From assembly GCF_964059965.1 (NCBI RefSeq), contig NZ_OZ060923.1:868001-932000 (forward strand): a stretch of DNA of 64,000 nucleotides, read 5' to 3'. Under the pieces are notes generated by a model. It searched no databases. It had not been told where the DNA came from and saw nothing but the letters and a program-made list of their open reading frames with translations. Positions 49,987 through 60,158 of the stretch are shown one piece after another. Made by a program: the position numbers and the translations under genes. Source of the stretch: Fukatsuia anoeciicola (lineage in GTDB: Bacteria; Pseudomonadota; Gammaproteobacteria; Enterobacterales; Enterobacteriaceae). Each line of letters starts with the position of its first letter. Within the stretch, counting starts at the first letter, position 1.

Positions 49987-50118
49987 AGCTTAATAGCTTA
50001 ATAGCTTAATAGCTTAATAGCTTAATAGCTTAATAGCTTAATAGCTTAATAGCTTAATAGCTTAATAGCTTAATAGCTTAATAGCTTAATAGCTTAATAG
50101 CTTAATAGCTTAATAGCT
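49987..50118. repeat. Tandem array of 16.5 perfect 8-bp units
   Basis: The unit AGCTTAAT is repeated 16 times without a single change, plus a final AGCT (132 bp). It lies about 1 kb after purD in noncoding DNA. The lack of any mismatch in an otherwise decaying region means recent expansion. Confidence 0.98.
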
Positions 50119-51216
50119 CTAGATATTAAATATTATTTAAGTTATATTTAAGTAAATTACGATATTTAAAATATGTACTATTTAAATCTATATATTATAA
50201 AAATTTATTTATTTTTAAATTATAGTTAATAAGAATAATAGTATTTAATTGTTAAATTAGTATATTTTAATTAAAATTAAGAATTTTATATGAGTTACTT
50301 AAATTACAAGCGGTTTAAAATTAAAACTCTATATATCATTGCGTGAATTTTATAATTTCTTAGTTATCATACTTTTTTAATTAATATTCATTATATATTA
50401 CTACTAATAAAAAATATGCTAGAACTATAATTTAATATAAACCTAACTATTTAGTCTAAAATATAAATTTTCATAGACTTAGATGTGACTTATTAGGAAC
50501 TAACTTTTATGTAAACTATAAAAATTCTAAGCATTCTAATTTACTTAAAAAAATTTATTTATTTAGATAAGATTTATATCCAATCACTTAATAAGAAAAT
50601 TTAATAACTAATTATTAATTTTTAAGTAATAGCATATTTTAAGTGAATTATTTAAATAATATAGGCTATAGGATTATAGTAATTTATAATATAAGTAATT
50701 TATTTATTATCAAATGTTGAGTATAGAAAAAATCTTATAGGTTATTTATAAAATAACTAATAATATATCAATTAATAATTATTAAAATATAATTATAATT
50801 TTTAAAAGTATACTAATAAATTATTCTCTTCATAATATAATATGATATGGATATCAGTAAATAACTCATATAAATCAAAAAGTTTAAATACAATTATTTA
50901 TTTCTAATACTACTTTAACTATATAAATAATGATAGATAAATTAGTAGTCTTCTCTGGGAAGAGTTAAATTAAAACAAGTAGACAAAATATTTCCTAAGT
51001 TAGTAAGTAATTTTTTTATTTAGTATTAGCAAAATTATAAACCTATAAATATTACTTAGTTAGATAGTTTTTAAAAATACTTATAAAAACTTATTGCCAT
51101 AAATAATAAACATTTTTCATTCTTTTATAATTCTATTTATAATAAATTATAGTGTCGATAAGTACATTTTTAAAATAAATAAAATATATCTAATAATACC
51201 TATTTATACTATATAT

Positions 51217-51240
51217 TACGAATTAAATTCGTATTTTTTT
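51217..51240 (+). terminator. Terminator-like hairpin of a lost gene
   Basis: Stem TACGAAT/ATTCGTA with loop TAA, followed by seven T on the plus strand. No intact gene precedes it for 2.2 kb, so it may belong to a vanished transcript or be chance. Confidence 0.45.
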
Positions 51241-51416
51241 AACCAGTAATAACTAGAGTATAAAAACTTATTTTAAATTTTTTTTCTATATATAAATAAA
51301 AAATAAGTAAAAGATATAGTTACTCTTTATACGCATAAAATAAAAAAGACAAACTTATTCTTTTTAATACTATTATAATTTCTAAAATAGCATCTATTTA
51401 AGGAAATAAGAAAAAT

Positions 51417-52046
51417 TTGATTATCACAAAAAATAATTATCATAAAGCTTACTTTATAACTAGTGCGCCAAATATTCATTGTCTTCCTGCTAGTGAAGGT
51501 ATTGAAATTGCATTTGTAGGTTACTCTAATGCAGGTAAATCTAGTGCGCTTAATACATTAATTAATAAAAAAAATTTAGCTAGAATTAGTAAAATACCAG
51601 GACGAACACAACTAATTAATTTATTCGGTGTTATTAATGGCATACGCCTAGTTGATTTACCTGGTTATGGTTATGCTAAAGTACCAGAAAAGATTAAAAA
51701 TAAATGGCAATATGTATTATATGAATATTTAGAGAACCGTAATTGCTTAAAAGGATTAGTTATGCTCATGGATATTCGTCATCCATTAAAATTATTAGAT
51801 CAACAAATAATTACTTGGGCAATTACTGCTAATATTCCAATTTTATTGCTACTTACTAAAACAGATAAATTAGCTTTAAGTATGGCTAATACTCAACTTA
51901 ATATAGTACGTAAAGCTATGATCTCTTTTATGGGAGATATCCAGGTAGAAAAATTCTCATCAACCAAAAAAATAGGTATTAATAAATTACAAGAAAAATT
52001 AGATAATTGGTTTAGTAAGTTTTCTTTAAGAGAACAAGCTCTATAA
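51417..52046 (+). CDS. engB: Ribosome-biogenesis GTPase EngB/YihA
   Basis: 209 aa. An essential GTPase for 50S assembly. G1 [12 protein letters not shown], the G2 RTQLINLF, G3 [11 protein letters not shown] and G4 LTKTDK are intact. The start is TTG 51417 with AAGGAAATAAG upstream, giving [20 protein letters not shown], which aligns with the E. coli N-terminus. It is convergent with polA, with 18 bases between stops. Confidence 0.96.
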   Translation: MIITKNNYHKAYFITSAPNIHCLPASEGIEIAFVGYSNAGKSSALNTLINKKNLARISKIPGRTQLINLFGVINGIRLVDLPGYGYAKVPEKIKNKWQYVLYEYLENRNCLKGLVMLMDIRHPLKLLDQQIITWAITANIPILLLLTKTDKLALSMANTQLNIVRKAMISFMGDIQVEKFSSTKKIGINKLQEKLDNWFSKFSLREQAL

Positions 52047-52064
52047 ATATTATCTACAATAATT

Positions 52065-54869
52065 TTATGGATATGCTTCGTCCCAATTATCACCAACCCC
52101 AATATTAACTCGTAAAGGCACCATTAACTGTATGCTTTGCTCTTCCATTAAAGTACGAATTTTTAATTTAGCCTTATCTAGATCATGTTTATTAATTTCA
52201 AATACTAGTTCATCATGTACTTGCATAATTATCCGTATACGTAGTTTAGTTTCCTGTTGTAACCAGATATTAATCTTAATCATAGCACGTTTAATAATAT
52301 CAGCAGCACTACCCTGTATCGGGGCATTAATAGCTTCACGTTCAGCAGCTTTACGTTGCATAACATGACGTGATTGAATATCTAGTAAATAGAGACGTCG
52401 ACCCTCTAAAGTAGTAACATAACCTTGTTCAGCAGCTTGCTTACGGGTGCGCTCTATATAATCTATTACTTTAGGATAGCGTTCAAAATATAAATTTATA
52501 TATTTTTGTGCTTTAATATGTGTTATACCTAACTGACGCGCTAATCCAAACGCACTCATACCATAAATCAGGCCAAAATTAATTATTTTTGCACTACGAC
52601 GTTGATTAATAGTAACATTATCTAATGGTATAGTAAATACTTCAGCAGCAGTAGCACAGTGAATATCTTGATTGGTAGCAAAAGCATTTATTAATCCTGG
52701 ATCCTGAGAAAGATGAGCCATAATACGTAGTTCAATCTGAGAATAATCCGCTGCTAAAATATAATAATGAGGTGCTGCAATAAATGCTTGACGAATACGT
52801 CGTCCTTCTTTATTTCGTATTGGAATATTTTGTAAATTTGGATCACGAGAAGATAGACGTCCAGTCGTTGTTATGGTTTGATGATATGAAGTATGGATTC
52901 GACCTGAAAGTGGGTTAATCATTAACGGGAATTTGTCGGTATAAGTTGTTTTTAATTTTGCTAGACTACGATATTTTAATAGCACCTTGGGTAACGGATG
53001 ATTTAGTGCTAATTTTGTAAGGACCTCCTCATCTGTTGAAGGTGCACTACGTGGTGTTTTTTTTTGTATGGGAAATTTTTGTTTTTCATAAAGAATAAAC
53101 TGTAATTGTTTAGGTGATGCTAAATTAAAAGATTCTCCTGCTAAAAAATGAGCTTGTGTTTCTAAATCAACCAGACGAATCGTTAACTCCTTAGAGAGTT
53201 TTATTAAAATAGATGATTCAATTAATACTCCTGTACGTTCAATACATGATAATATTTCTAATAATGGCATTTCAATATCCTGAAATATTCGCATTAAAGC
53301 ATTATTTTGTTGTAATTTTAGCCATAGGATTTTATGAAGCTGAAGTGTTATATCTGCATCTTCCGCAGCATAAAATGAAGCTTGCTCTAAGGAAATCTGG
53401 TTAAAGGTTAGTTGTTTTTTACCTTTACCAATAATATCTTTAAAATTAATAGTTTTATAATGTAAATAGTGTTGGGCTAAACTAGCTATATCATGATGAT
53501 TAGTACTGTTTAAAACATAAGATTCAAGCATGACATCAAACATTATTCCTTTTAGATTAATATTATAATTAGCTAAAATATTTTTATTAAATTTAAGATT
53601 TTGTCCTGCTTTATGTATTTGTTTATTTTCTAATAATGGTTTTAACATACTTAAAACTTGATCACGATCTAGCTGATTAGGTACGCCTAAATAGTCATGT
53701 GCTAATGGTAAATATGCTGCTTCACCTTTTGCAATGGCAAAAGAAAGACCTATTAAATTAGCATTAAGTATGTTTAGACTATCAGTTTTTGTATCAAAAA
53801 CAAAGAGATCTATCTGATTAAGCTGATTTATCCAAGTAGATAATGTTTTTATATCTAAAATTATTTTATAATTTTTTGGTAATAGTTGATACGTTATCCG
53901 TGGTATATTTACTATGGCATGTTTCTCTACTAATGAAAAACGATTAATTTTTACTTTTAATTTACTTTTTTTATTGCTTAATAAATTACCAGATTCTAAC
54001 TTAACCAACAAATGTTTAAATTCATAGCGAGATAAAAGTTGGTGTAGTTTATTAATATCTGGAAACATAATCTGTAACTTATCATAAGTAATATTGAGTT
54101 TAACATCAGTTTTGATTGTCGCTAATTGATAGGATAAATAAGCTAGTTCTTTATTTTGCTGCAATTTTGCTGCTAAAGTTTTAGCGCCACGAAAAGTCAA
54201 AGTAGCAATGTTATTTAAATTTTTAAATAATATATCTAAACCACCTATTTCTTGTAATAAAGCTTGTGCAGTTTTTTTTCCAATACCAGGTACACCTGGT
54301 ATATTATCAGAAGAATCTCCTATTAACGCAAGAAAATCAATAATTAACTCTGGTGGTACACCATATTTATTACAGACTTCCTGTGGCCCTAAGAGTGTAT
54401 TATTCATAGTATTAATTAAAGTAATATTTGATGTTACAAGCTGTGCCATATCTTTGTCACTAGTACTAATTAAAACAGCATGACCTGCTTTTTCTGCCTG
54501 TTGTGCTAAAGTTCCGATAACATCATCAGCTTCAACACCAGCCTTTACAAGCAAAGGTAATCCTAGTGCCCGTAAAAGGTTATATAAAGGTTTAATTTGC
54601 AAACGTAAAGTATCTGGCATTGGAAGACGATGAGATTTATACGGAGCAAAAAGTGTATCACGAAAATTTTTTCCTTTATCATCAAATACTACAACCATAT
54701 GACTTGGATTATATTGTAATAATAAGCTACGTAACATATTTACTACCCCATAAATTGCTCCTGTTGGTTCTTTGTTTGTATTACTTAGAAAGGGGAACGT
54801 ATGATAGGCTCGATAAAGGTATAAAGAACCATCAACTAATATTAAAGGACTTTTTTTAATTGTCACCAT
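52065..54869 (-). CDS. polA: DNA polymerase I, proofreading site mutated
   Basis: 934 aa, full length. The 5' nuclease domain (about residues 1-290) has LVDGSLYLYRAYH and DDVIGTLAQQAE; the polymerase domain has motif A ADYSQIELRIMAHLS, motif B RRSAKIINFGLIYGMS and motif C VHDELVFE, all intact. In the central 3'-5' exonuclease domain two catalytic positions are changed: ExoI reads DTKTDS instead of DTETDS (E. coli Glu357 to Lys, residue 361 here), and ExoII reads LKFNKNIL instead of LKYDRGIL (Asp424 to Asn, residue 428). Asp359 and the ExoIII Asp (EDADITLQ) remain. Proofreading is probably lost while nick translation and gap filling persist. The Spot 42 RNA gene (spf), located between polA and yihA in E. 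coli, is absent. Confidence 0.97.
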   Translation of the reverse strand: MVTIKKSPLILVDGSLYLYRAYHTFPFLSNTNKEPTGAIYGVVNMLRSLLLQYNPSHMVVVFDDKGKNFRDTLFAPYKSHRLPMPDTLRLQIKPLYNLLRALGLPLLVKAGVEADDVIGTLAQQAEKAGHAVLISTSDKDMAQLVTSNITLINTMNNTLLGPQEVCNKYGVPPELIIDFLALIGDSSDNIPGVPGIGKKTAQALLQEIGGLDILFKNLNNIATLTFRGAKTLAAKLQQNKELAYLSYQLATIKTDVKLNITYDKLQIMFPDINKLHQLLSRYEFKHLLVKLESGNLLSNKKSKLKVKINRFSLVEKHAIVNIPRITYQLLPKNYKIILDIKTLSTWINQLNQIDLFVFDTKTDSLNILNANLIGLSFAIAKGEAAYLPLAHDYLGVPNQLDRDQVLSMLKPLLENKQIHKAGQNLKFNKNILANYNINLKGIMFDVMLESYVLNSTNHHDIASLAQHYLHYKTINFKDIIGKGKKQLTFNQISLEQASFYAAEDADITLQLHKILWLKLQQNNALMRIFQDIEMPLLEILSCIERTGVLIESSILIKLSKELTIRLVDLETQAHFLAGESFNLASPKQLQFILYEKQKFPIQKKTPRSAPSTDEEVLTKLALNHPLPKVLLKYRSLAKLKTTYTDKFPLMINPLSGRIHTSYHQTITTTGRLSSRDPNLQNIPIRNKEGRRIRQAFIAAPHYYILAADYSQIELRIMAHLSQDPGLINAFATNQDIHCATAAEVFTIPLDNVTINQRRSAKIINFGLIYGMSAFGLARQLGITHIKAQKYINLYFERYPKVIDYIERTRKQAAEQGYVTTLEGRRLYLLDIQSRHVMQRKAAEREAINAPIQGSAADIIKRAMIKINIWLQQETKLRIRIIMQVHDELVFEINKHDLDKAKLKIRTLMEEQSIQLMVPLRVNIGVGDNWDEAYP

Positions 54870-55249
54870 AGAATTATTTTATCTTTATTTTGCAATATTA
54901 TTCTTAAAAAGATATATAAACCTGCCATAACTTGTAGTAAGAGGCAAACTTTTATTATTCTCTGTATAAAAAGAGAAAAAATTTTTTATAGTAAGATATT
55001 GGTTTTTATTAACTATGCACAAGTTTGTAAGCAAAAAATATTTTTTTAATAACATAATAAGTAATTAATAATTATTTATAATATGTTATTGTAACTATAT
55101 TATTATTCTTTAATAAGAAAATTTAATTTGATTTTTACGACAATAATAAAAATTATATTTATAGGATGATATGGAGAATATATATTTAATATCAGATTAA
55201 TATAAGAACTTATACTTTAAATAAGAATAAAATATAACTAAAAATTCCG
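54870..55249. other. 380-base gap between dsbA and polA
   Basis: AT-rich, no gene seen. In E. coli yihF and yihG lie in this interval; no relic of either could be read. Confidence 0.6.
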
Positions 55250-55876
55250 TTATCGATTTAATAAAAATTTTATTACATCAGTATATTGTTTGACATAAGC
55301 CTCTTTTGAGCTAATATCGATACCTTCATTTTTAATCATATATCTGCCATTGATAAATATTGCAGGTACACCTTTTAGATTAAAGTTTATAGCTACTTTT
55401 TTTTGCTGTGTAATTAATGTTTTTACCACAAAACTATTAAGCGCACTATCATAATCCTCCCCTTTAATACCTGCTTGGATAAAAACTTTACGAATATCTG
55501 CTACTGTTTTAATTGTTTGTGTTTTTTGTACTGCCGTAAACATTAAAGGTGCAATTTTATCTTCTACACCCAGCGCAACAGCAACTATCCAAGCTCTAGT
55601 TAACTCATAACCTATCACATCATCAAATGAAACATGGTAACGCGCTATTTTAATATCTTTAGGTAATGCCGCTTTTATCGTTTTAATTATCTGATACTCT
55701 GTATCAAATTGATAACAATGAGGACAATAAAAAGAGAAAAATTCTAATACTTGAAAATCAGTAATTACTTGTTTGCTAAGTGTTTCATATTGCTTGTTTT
55801 CTTGAAATGGTGCCGAGGAAACAGTAAATACTATTATCATACTTAGTAATATGTAACTTATTTTTTTTATGTACAT
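55250..55876 (-). CDS. dsbA: Periplasmic thiol oxidase DsbA
   Basis: 208 aa, the E. coli length. It introduces disulfides into secreted proteins. An N-terminal signal peptide (about residues 1-20, KKISYILLSMIIVFTVSSA) is followed by the thioredoxin fold with active site CPHC within FFSFYCPHCYQF (near residues 48-59), the helical insert with ALGVEDKIAPLM, and the cis-proline loop GVPAIF. It lies upstream of polA on the same strand as in E. coli. Porin loss leaves open which envelope substrates remain. Confidence 0.97.
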   Translation of the reverse strand: MYIKKISYILLSMIIVFTVSSAPFQENKQYETLSKQVITDFQVLEFFSFYCPHCYQFDTEYQIIKTIKAALPKDIKIARYHVSFDDVIGYELTRAWIVAVALGVEDKIAPLMFTAVQKTQTIKTVADIRKVFIQAGIKGEDYDSALNSFVVKTLITQQKKVAINFNLKGVPAIFINGRYMIKNEGIDISSKEAYVKQYTDVIKFLLNR

Positions 55877-56539
55877 GCAATAGTTATCTCCATTATTTTA
55901 ATGTTAGTATTTAAGTTGATATTAAAATACTAAAAATTTATTTTTTCATAATATAATAGTTGTTATGTAGCATAATCATTTATATTAATAAACATTAATT
56001 AGTATTAGTATATTAATACTTATTTTTATTAAGTAATTTATATGGTTCATACTATAATATGAAAATTAAATAATAAGAGCTTATAAAAAGTTCTATATAT
56101 TATATAGAAATAAAATATGTCTCCATTATCACAATATTATAAGATCCTTGCTTTTATAATATTGTAATAGTTACACACCCCCTATTTATTACTAATATTA
56201 CTTAATAATTATAATCTCAATAGTAAAATACTGATTAAACATAAAAATAATAATTAGTTTTTACGAATAGCAAAAAATTAAAGCTTAAACCGTAAATAAT
56301 AATTTCCCTTTAATTAAAGGGGAAGCACGAGTAATTATTTTGCTATAAAAACCTAAATAATATAACAGTTATTATATAAAATAGTGTTAATACGTATTAT
56401 TTTTACCTAATTTTTTACTAATGTCATTATTAGTATTTTATTTAGTAATATTTTTATTATTTAGGATTACTTGATACCTAAATAATAGATATTTCATGAA
56501 TTATGCCTTAATTTTTTAATTTATTAGGACAAAGATAAA
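55877..56539. other. Gap between dsbA and pncC
   Basis: 660 AT-rich bases without a gene. It includes a hairpin with 12-bp arms (56131-56142 with 56154-56165, starting ACAATATTATAA) and a 16-base palindrome CCCTTTAATTAAAGGG at 56306-56321. dsbA and pncC are not neighbours in E. coli, so a rearrangement junction lies here. Confidence 0.6.
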
Positions 56540-57028
56540 ATGAATCATAACCGGCTACATGAATTTAGTTTTGCTGTCGGCGAAAAACTTAGACAGAGAA
56601 AAGCTTTTATTACCTGCGCAGAATCTTGTACTGGTGGATGGATAGCGAAAGCAATTACTGATATTCCTAATAGTTCTATGTATTTCGATCGCGGCTATGT
56701 AACCTACAGCAATATTGCTAAACATGATCTACTTGATGTTTCTAAAGAGATATTATTAACTTATGGTGCCGTTAGTGCTGAAGTTGTAAAAGAAATGGCA
56801 TTAGGAGCGTTAAATAAAGCAAGCGCAGATTTTTCTTTATCTGTCAGCGGATTTGCTGGGTCTAACAAAAAAGATATTTTTAACTCACAAGGTAAAGTAT
56901 GGTTTGGTTTTGCTGCGAAAACTGGTGAAGTTATCACACAAATGCGAATATTCCATGGTAATCGTGAATCAATACGTATGCAAGCTACTGTTTTTTCATT
57001 AAAAAAAATATTAGAGTATTTTTTATAA
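56540..57028 (+). CDS. pncC: Nicotinamide-nucleotide amidase PncC (CinA C-domain)
   Basis: 162 aa, about the E. coli length. It deamidates NMN to nicotinate mononucleotide in pyridine-nucleotide recycling. The start region and the TCAESCTGGWIAKAITD motif, with the probable catalytic serine, and RGYVTYSN, YGAVSAEVV are conserved. The glycine-rich loop is altered: IAGPDGG of the family is replaced by FAGSNKKD, with Pro and Gly residues gone. Whether the enzyme is still fully active is uncertain. It precedes recA as in E. coli. Confidence 0.9.
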   Translation: MNHNRLHEFSFAVGEKLRQRKAFITCAESCTGGWIAKAITDIPNSSMYFDRGYVTYSNIAKHDLLDVSKEILLTYGAVSAEVVKEMALGALNKASADFSLSVSGFAGSNKKDIFNSQGKVWFGFAAKTGEVITQMRIFHGNRESIRMQATVFSLKKILEYFL

Positions 57029-57161
57029 AATAATCTTCATGTTACATTATTACACAACATAATTAGGGGTAATTTTTATGTAATGTAATATATAATTGTA
57101 GTAATAAACTTTTATAAAGCTACTGTTTGCTATATAAATGTTATATAAAGGAAGAAGCAAA

Positions 57162-58229
57162 ATGGTAACTAATGAAAATAAACAAAAAGCATTAGCTATG
57201 GCATTAGCACAAATTGAAAAACAATTTGGTAAAGGTTCTATTATGCTCCTAGGTGAAGATCGTTCTATGGATGTTGAAACTATTTCAACAGGGTCTCTCT
57301 CTCTTGATATTGCATTAGGTGTAGGTGGCTTACCAAGAGGACGAATTGTTGAAATTTATGGTCCAGAATCATCAGGCAAAACAACATTAACCTTACAGGT
57401 TATTGCATCAGCTCAACGTGAAGGGAAAACTTGTGCATTTATTGATGCTGAACATGCTCTTGATCCTATTTATGCTAAAAAATTAGGTGTAGATATTGAT
57501 AATTTACTTTGTTCTCAACCTGATACTGGTGAGCAGGCACTAGAAATTTGTGATGCCTTGACACGTTCTAATGCTATTGATGTGATTATTATCGATTCTG
57601 TTGCTGCTTTGACACCAAAAGCAGAAATTGAAGGAGAAATTGGTGATTCTCATATGGGTCTTGCGGCACGTATGATGAGTCAAGCAATGCGTAAATTAGC
57701 GGGAAATTTAAAAAATGCTAACACACTATTAATTTTTATTAATCAGATTCGTATGAAAATTGGGGTAATGTTTGGTAGTCCTGAAACTACAACAGGAGGC
57801 AATGCGCTTAAATTTTACGCATCTGTACGTTTAGATATTCGACGGATAGGCTCAATAAAGGATGGTGATGAAGTAATTGGTAACGAGACTCGAGTTAAGG
57901 TAGTTAAAAATAAAGTTGCAGCACCATTTAAGCAAGCTGAATTTCAGATACAATACGGAGAGGGGATCAATATCTACAGTGAGATAATTGATCTTGGTGT
58001 TAAACATAAACTTATAGAAAAAGCAGGATCCTGGTATAGTTATAATAATAATAAAATTGGCCAAGGCAAGACTAATGCTTGCAAATATCTAAAAGAAAAC
58101 TCTTCTATTGTTATCGAATTAGATAAAAAATTACGCGAGTTATTACTCCCTAAATCTAATATTAATAATATTAATACAAAAAATTCTAATGCTCAAGATG
58201 CTAGCATTAAAACTCTTCTAGTATCCTAA
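57162..58229 (+). CDS. recA: Recombinase RecA with altered C-terminal tail
   Basis: 355 aa from ATG 57162 ([16 protein letters not shown]), preceded by AAGGAAG; an in-frame ATG eight codons upstream is less likely because it lies before the ribosome site. It pairs homologous DNA strands for repair and recombination. Walker [10 protein letters not shown], the L1 and L2 DNA-binding loops ([43 protein letters not shown]) are intact. The last 25 residues are Asn/Ser/Thr-rich with a single Asp, whereas E. coli RecA ends in a strongly acidic autoregulatory tail. No LexA box could be identified upstream. recX does not follow. Confidence 0.97.
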   Translation: MVTNENKQKALAMALAQIEKQFGKGSIMLLGEDRSMDVETISTGSLSLDIALGVGGLPRGRIVEIYGPESSGKTTLTLQVIASAQREGKTCAFIDAEHALDPIYAKKLGVDIDNLLCSQPDTGEQALEICDALTRSNAIDVIIIDSVAALTPKAEIEGEIGDSHMGLAARMMSQAMRKLAGNLKNANTLLIFINQIRMKIGVMFGSPETTTGGNALKFYASVRLDIRRIGSIKDGDEVIGNETRVKVVKNKVAAPFKQAEFQIQYGEGINIYSEIIDLGVKHKLIEKAGSWYSYNNNKIGQGKTNACKYLKENSSIVIELDKKLRELLLPKSNINNINTKNSNAQDASIKTLLVS

Positions 58230-58369
58230 AAAAATACAAACAGAATTAGCAACAGAAGCTAGAAAGAAGGAAAAAAACAATAACACAAGTGAAAAGTTTT
58301 AATCTTTTTTATTAAGCTGAAATTATATAACATACTAACATATAATAAGGCATAAAAGGTACACCTAAA

Positions 58370-59179
58370 ATGATACCATTAGCATTAAATTTAATTGAAA
58401 TTCAGGGTATGAGTTTTATTCGTGGTGGGCGTAAAATATTTGCTGATATCAATATAACAATACCTCGTGGTAAGATAACAGCAATTATGGGTCCATCAGG
58501 AATAGGTAAAACTACTCTATTACATTTAATAGGAGGACAATTAAATCCTGACTATGGCATGATTTTATTTGATGGTAATAATATTCCTACTTTACCACGA
58601 CAACAATTATATCGTATACGCAAAAAAATGAGTATGTTATTTCAGTCTAACGCGTTATTTACTGATTTAAATGTTTTTGAAAACGTAGCATTTCCCTTAC
58701 GTGAGCATAGTAATCTACCATTTGAACTATTATATAGCACGGTAATGATGAAATTAGAAGCTGTTGGATTGCGTGGTATTGCTCATTGGATGCCATTAGA
58801 ACTTTCTGGTGGTATGGCTAGGCGAATTGCTTTAGCACGGGCAATTGCACTTGATCCTGAATTAATTATGTTTGATGAACCTTTTATTGGTCAAGATCCC
58901 ATTACTATGGGAGCGTTAGTTAAACTTATCAATAAACTAAATTATGCATTAGGGATTACCTGTATTATTGTATCACACGATATTTCTGAGGTGCTTAGTA
59001 TAGCTAATTATGCTTATATTATTGCTAATCAACATGTAATTGCTAAAGGAACACCACAGCAGTTAAAAAATAATAATAACCAACAGGTACGTCAATTCCT
59101 TGATGGCGCTAATAATGAAGTAGCGTCTTTTAGTTTTACCTCTAATGATTATAAAACCGAATTATTAAAATTTACTTAA
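58370..59179 (+). CDS. mlaF: Phospholipid transport ATPase MlaF
   Basis: 269 aa, the family length. It powers the MlaFEDB inner-membrane complex that moves phospholipids between the membranes and keeps the outer leaflet LPS-rich. Walker A GPSGIGKTT (about 43-51), signature LSGGMARR and Walker B LIMFDEPFIGQDP are intact, as is the H-loop SHDISEV. It heads mlaF-E-D-C-B on the plus strand. In E. coli it is divergent from yrbG-kdsD; here it follows recA, so the left side of this operon is a rearrangement junction. Confidence 0.97.
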   Translation: MIPLALNLIEIQGMSFIRGGRKIFADINITIPRGKITAIMGPSGIGKTTLLHLIGGQLNPDYGMILFDGNNIPTLPRQQLYRIRKKMSMLFQSNALFTDLNVFENVAFPLREHSNLPFELLYSTVMMKLEAVGLRGIAHWMPLELSGGMARRIALARAIALDPELIMFDEPFIGQDPITMGALVKLINKLNYALGITCIIVSHDISEVLSIANYAYIIANQHVIAKGTPQQLKNNNNQQVRQFLDGANNEVASFSFTSNDYKTELLKFT

Positions 59180-59373
59180 TATCTAGTAATAAAATTTTAG
59201 CACTTATTTTAAATTTTCTTTATTTATTTAGACGAGCTAAATAGATAAAATATAGTTTTCTTTTTGCATGCTATAAAAAAATAATAAGTATTTTAGGCCT
59301 ATTTAATAAGTAACTTAACTAAAAATACAGCTAATATAAGATTATAAAAAATTTTTAGACTAATGGGGTCTCT

Positions 59374-60156
59374 ATGTTAATAACAGCGTTAGCATATTTA
59401 GGTCGCTATACTATAAATCTATGTGCATCATTCGGTCGTGCTGGATTAATGTTATTTAATGCATTAATAGGTAAACCTGAACCATATAAACAGTGGCCAT
59501 TGCTGCTAAAACAAATCTATAATTTAGGAATGCAATCACTACTTATTATTGTAGTTTCTGGATTATTTATTGGTATGGTGCTAAGTTTACAGGGTTATTT
59601 AATTTTAGTAACTTATAGCGCAGAAACTAGTTTAGGCATAATGGTAGCCTTATCATTATTAAGAGAGTTAGGACCAGTAGTTACCGCTCTACTATTTGCT
59701 GGACGGGCTGGATCAGCACTTACTGCAGAAATTGGCCTAATGAAAACCACTGAACAGATTTCTAGTTTAGAGATGATGGCTATTGATCCACTTAGACGCG
59801 TGATTGCTCCTCGCTTTTGGGCAGGCATGATTAGTATGCCACTATTAACAGTAATTTTTATTGCTATAGGAATAACAGGAAGTGCCATAGTCGCTATTAA
59901 TTGGAAAGGTATCGATGTTGGTTTTTTTTGGTCTGAGATACAAAAGATAGTTGAGTGGCATACTGATTTATTAAATAGTCTAATTAAAAGCTTTGTGTTT
60001 ACTATTATTATAACCTGGATTGCATTATTTAATGGTTATGATGCAATTCCTACTTCTGAAGGGATTAGCCAGGCTACAACTAATACAGTGGTATATTCAT
60101 CATTAGCAGTGTTAGGATTAGATTTTATATTAACAATATTAATGTTTTGGAATTAA
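59374..60156 (+). CDS. mlaE: Phospholipid transport permease MlaE
   Basis: 260 aa. The integral membrane subunit with about five to six hydrophobic segments, including [17 protein letters not shown] and the C-terminal [15 protein letters not shown]. The conserved cytoplasmic stretch [25 protein letters not shown], read in parts, and [13 protein letters not shown] are present. The 194-base gap after mlaF is longer than in E. coli and shows nothing notable. Confidence 0.96.
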   Translation: MLITALAYLGRYTINLCASFGRAGLMLFNALIGKPEPYKQWPLLLKQIYNLGMQSLLIIVVSGLFIGMVLSLQGYLILVTYSAETSLGIMVALSLLRELGPVVTALLFAGRAGSALTAEIGLMKTTEQISSLEMMAIDPLRRVIAPRFWAGMISMPLLTVIFIAIGITGSAIVAINWKGIDVGFFWSEIQKIVEWHTDLLNSLIKSFVFTIIITWIALFNGYDAIPTSEGISQATTNTVVYSSLAVLGLDFILTILMFWN

Positions 60157-60158
60157 TA

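Larger units (their letters stand above)
48999..51416. other. 2.4-kb gap between purD and engB
   Basis: No gene. It contains the perfect 8-bp tandem array (49987-50118) and a terminator-like hairpin (51217-51240). hupA, often near purD in enterobacteria, was not recognised. Confidence 0.65.

Noticed and set aside
49987..50118. The tandem array as a CRISPR
   Set aside because: The units are 8 bp and identical with no spacers and no cas genes nearby.
56280..56460. Possible mltB remains upstream of pncC
   Set aside because: A few words resemble the expected neighbour, but no run was better than chance.
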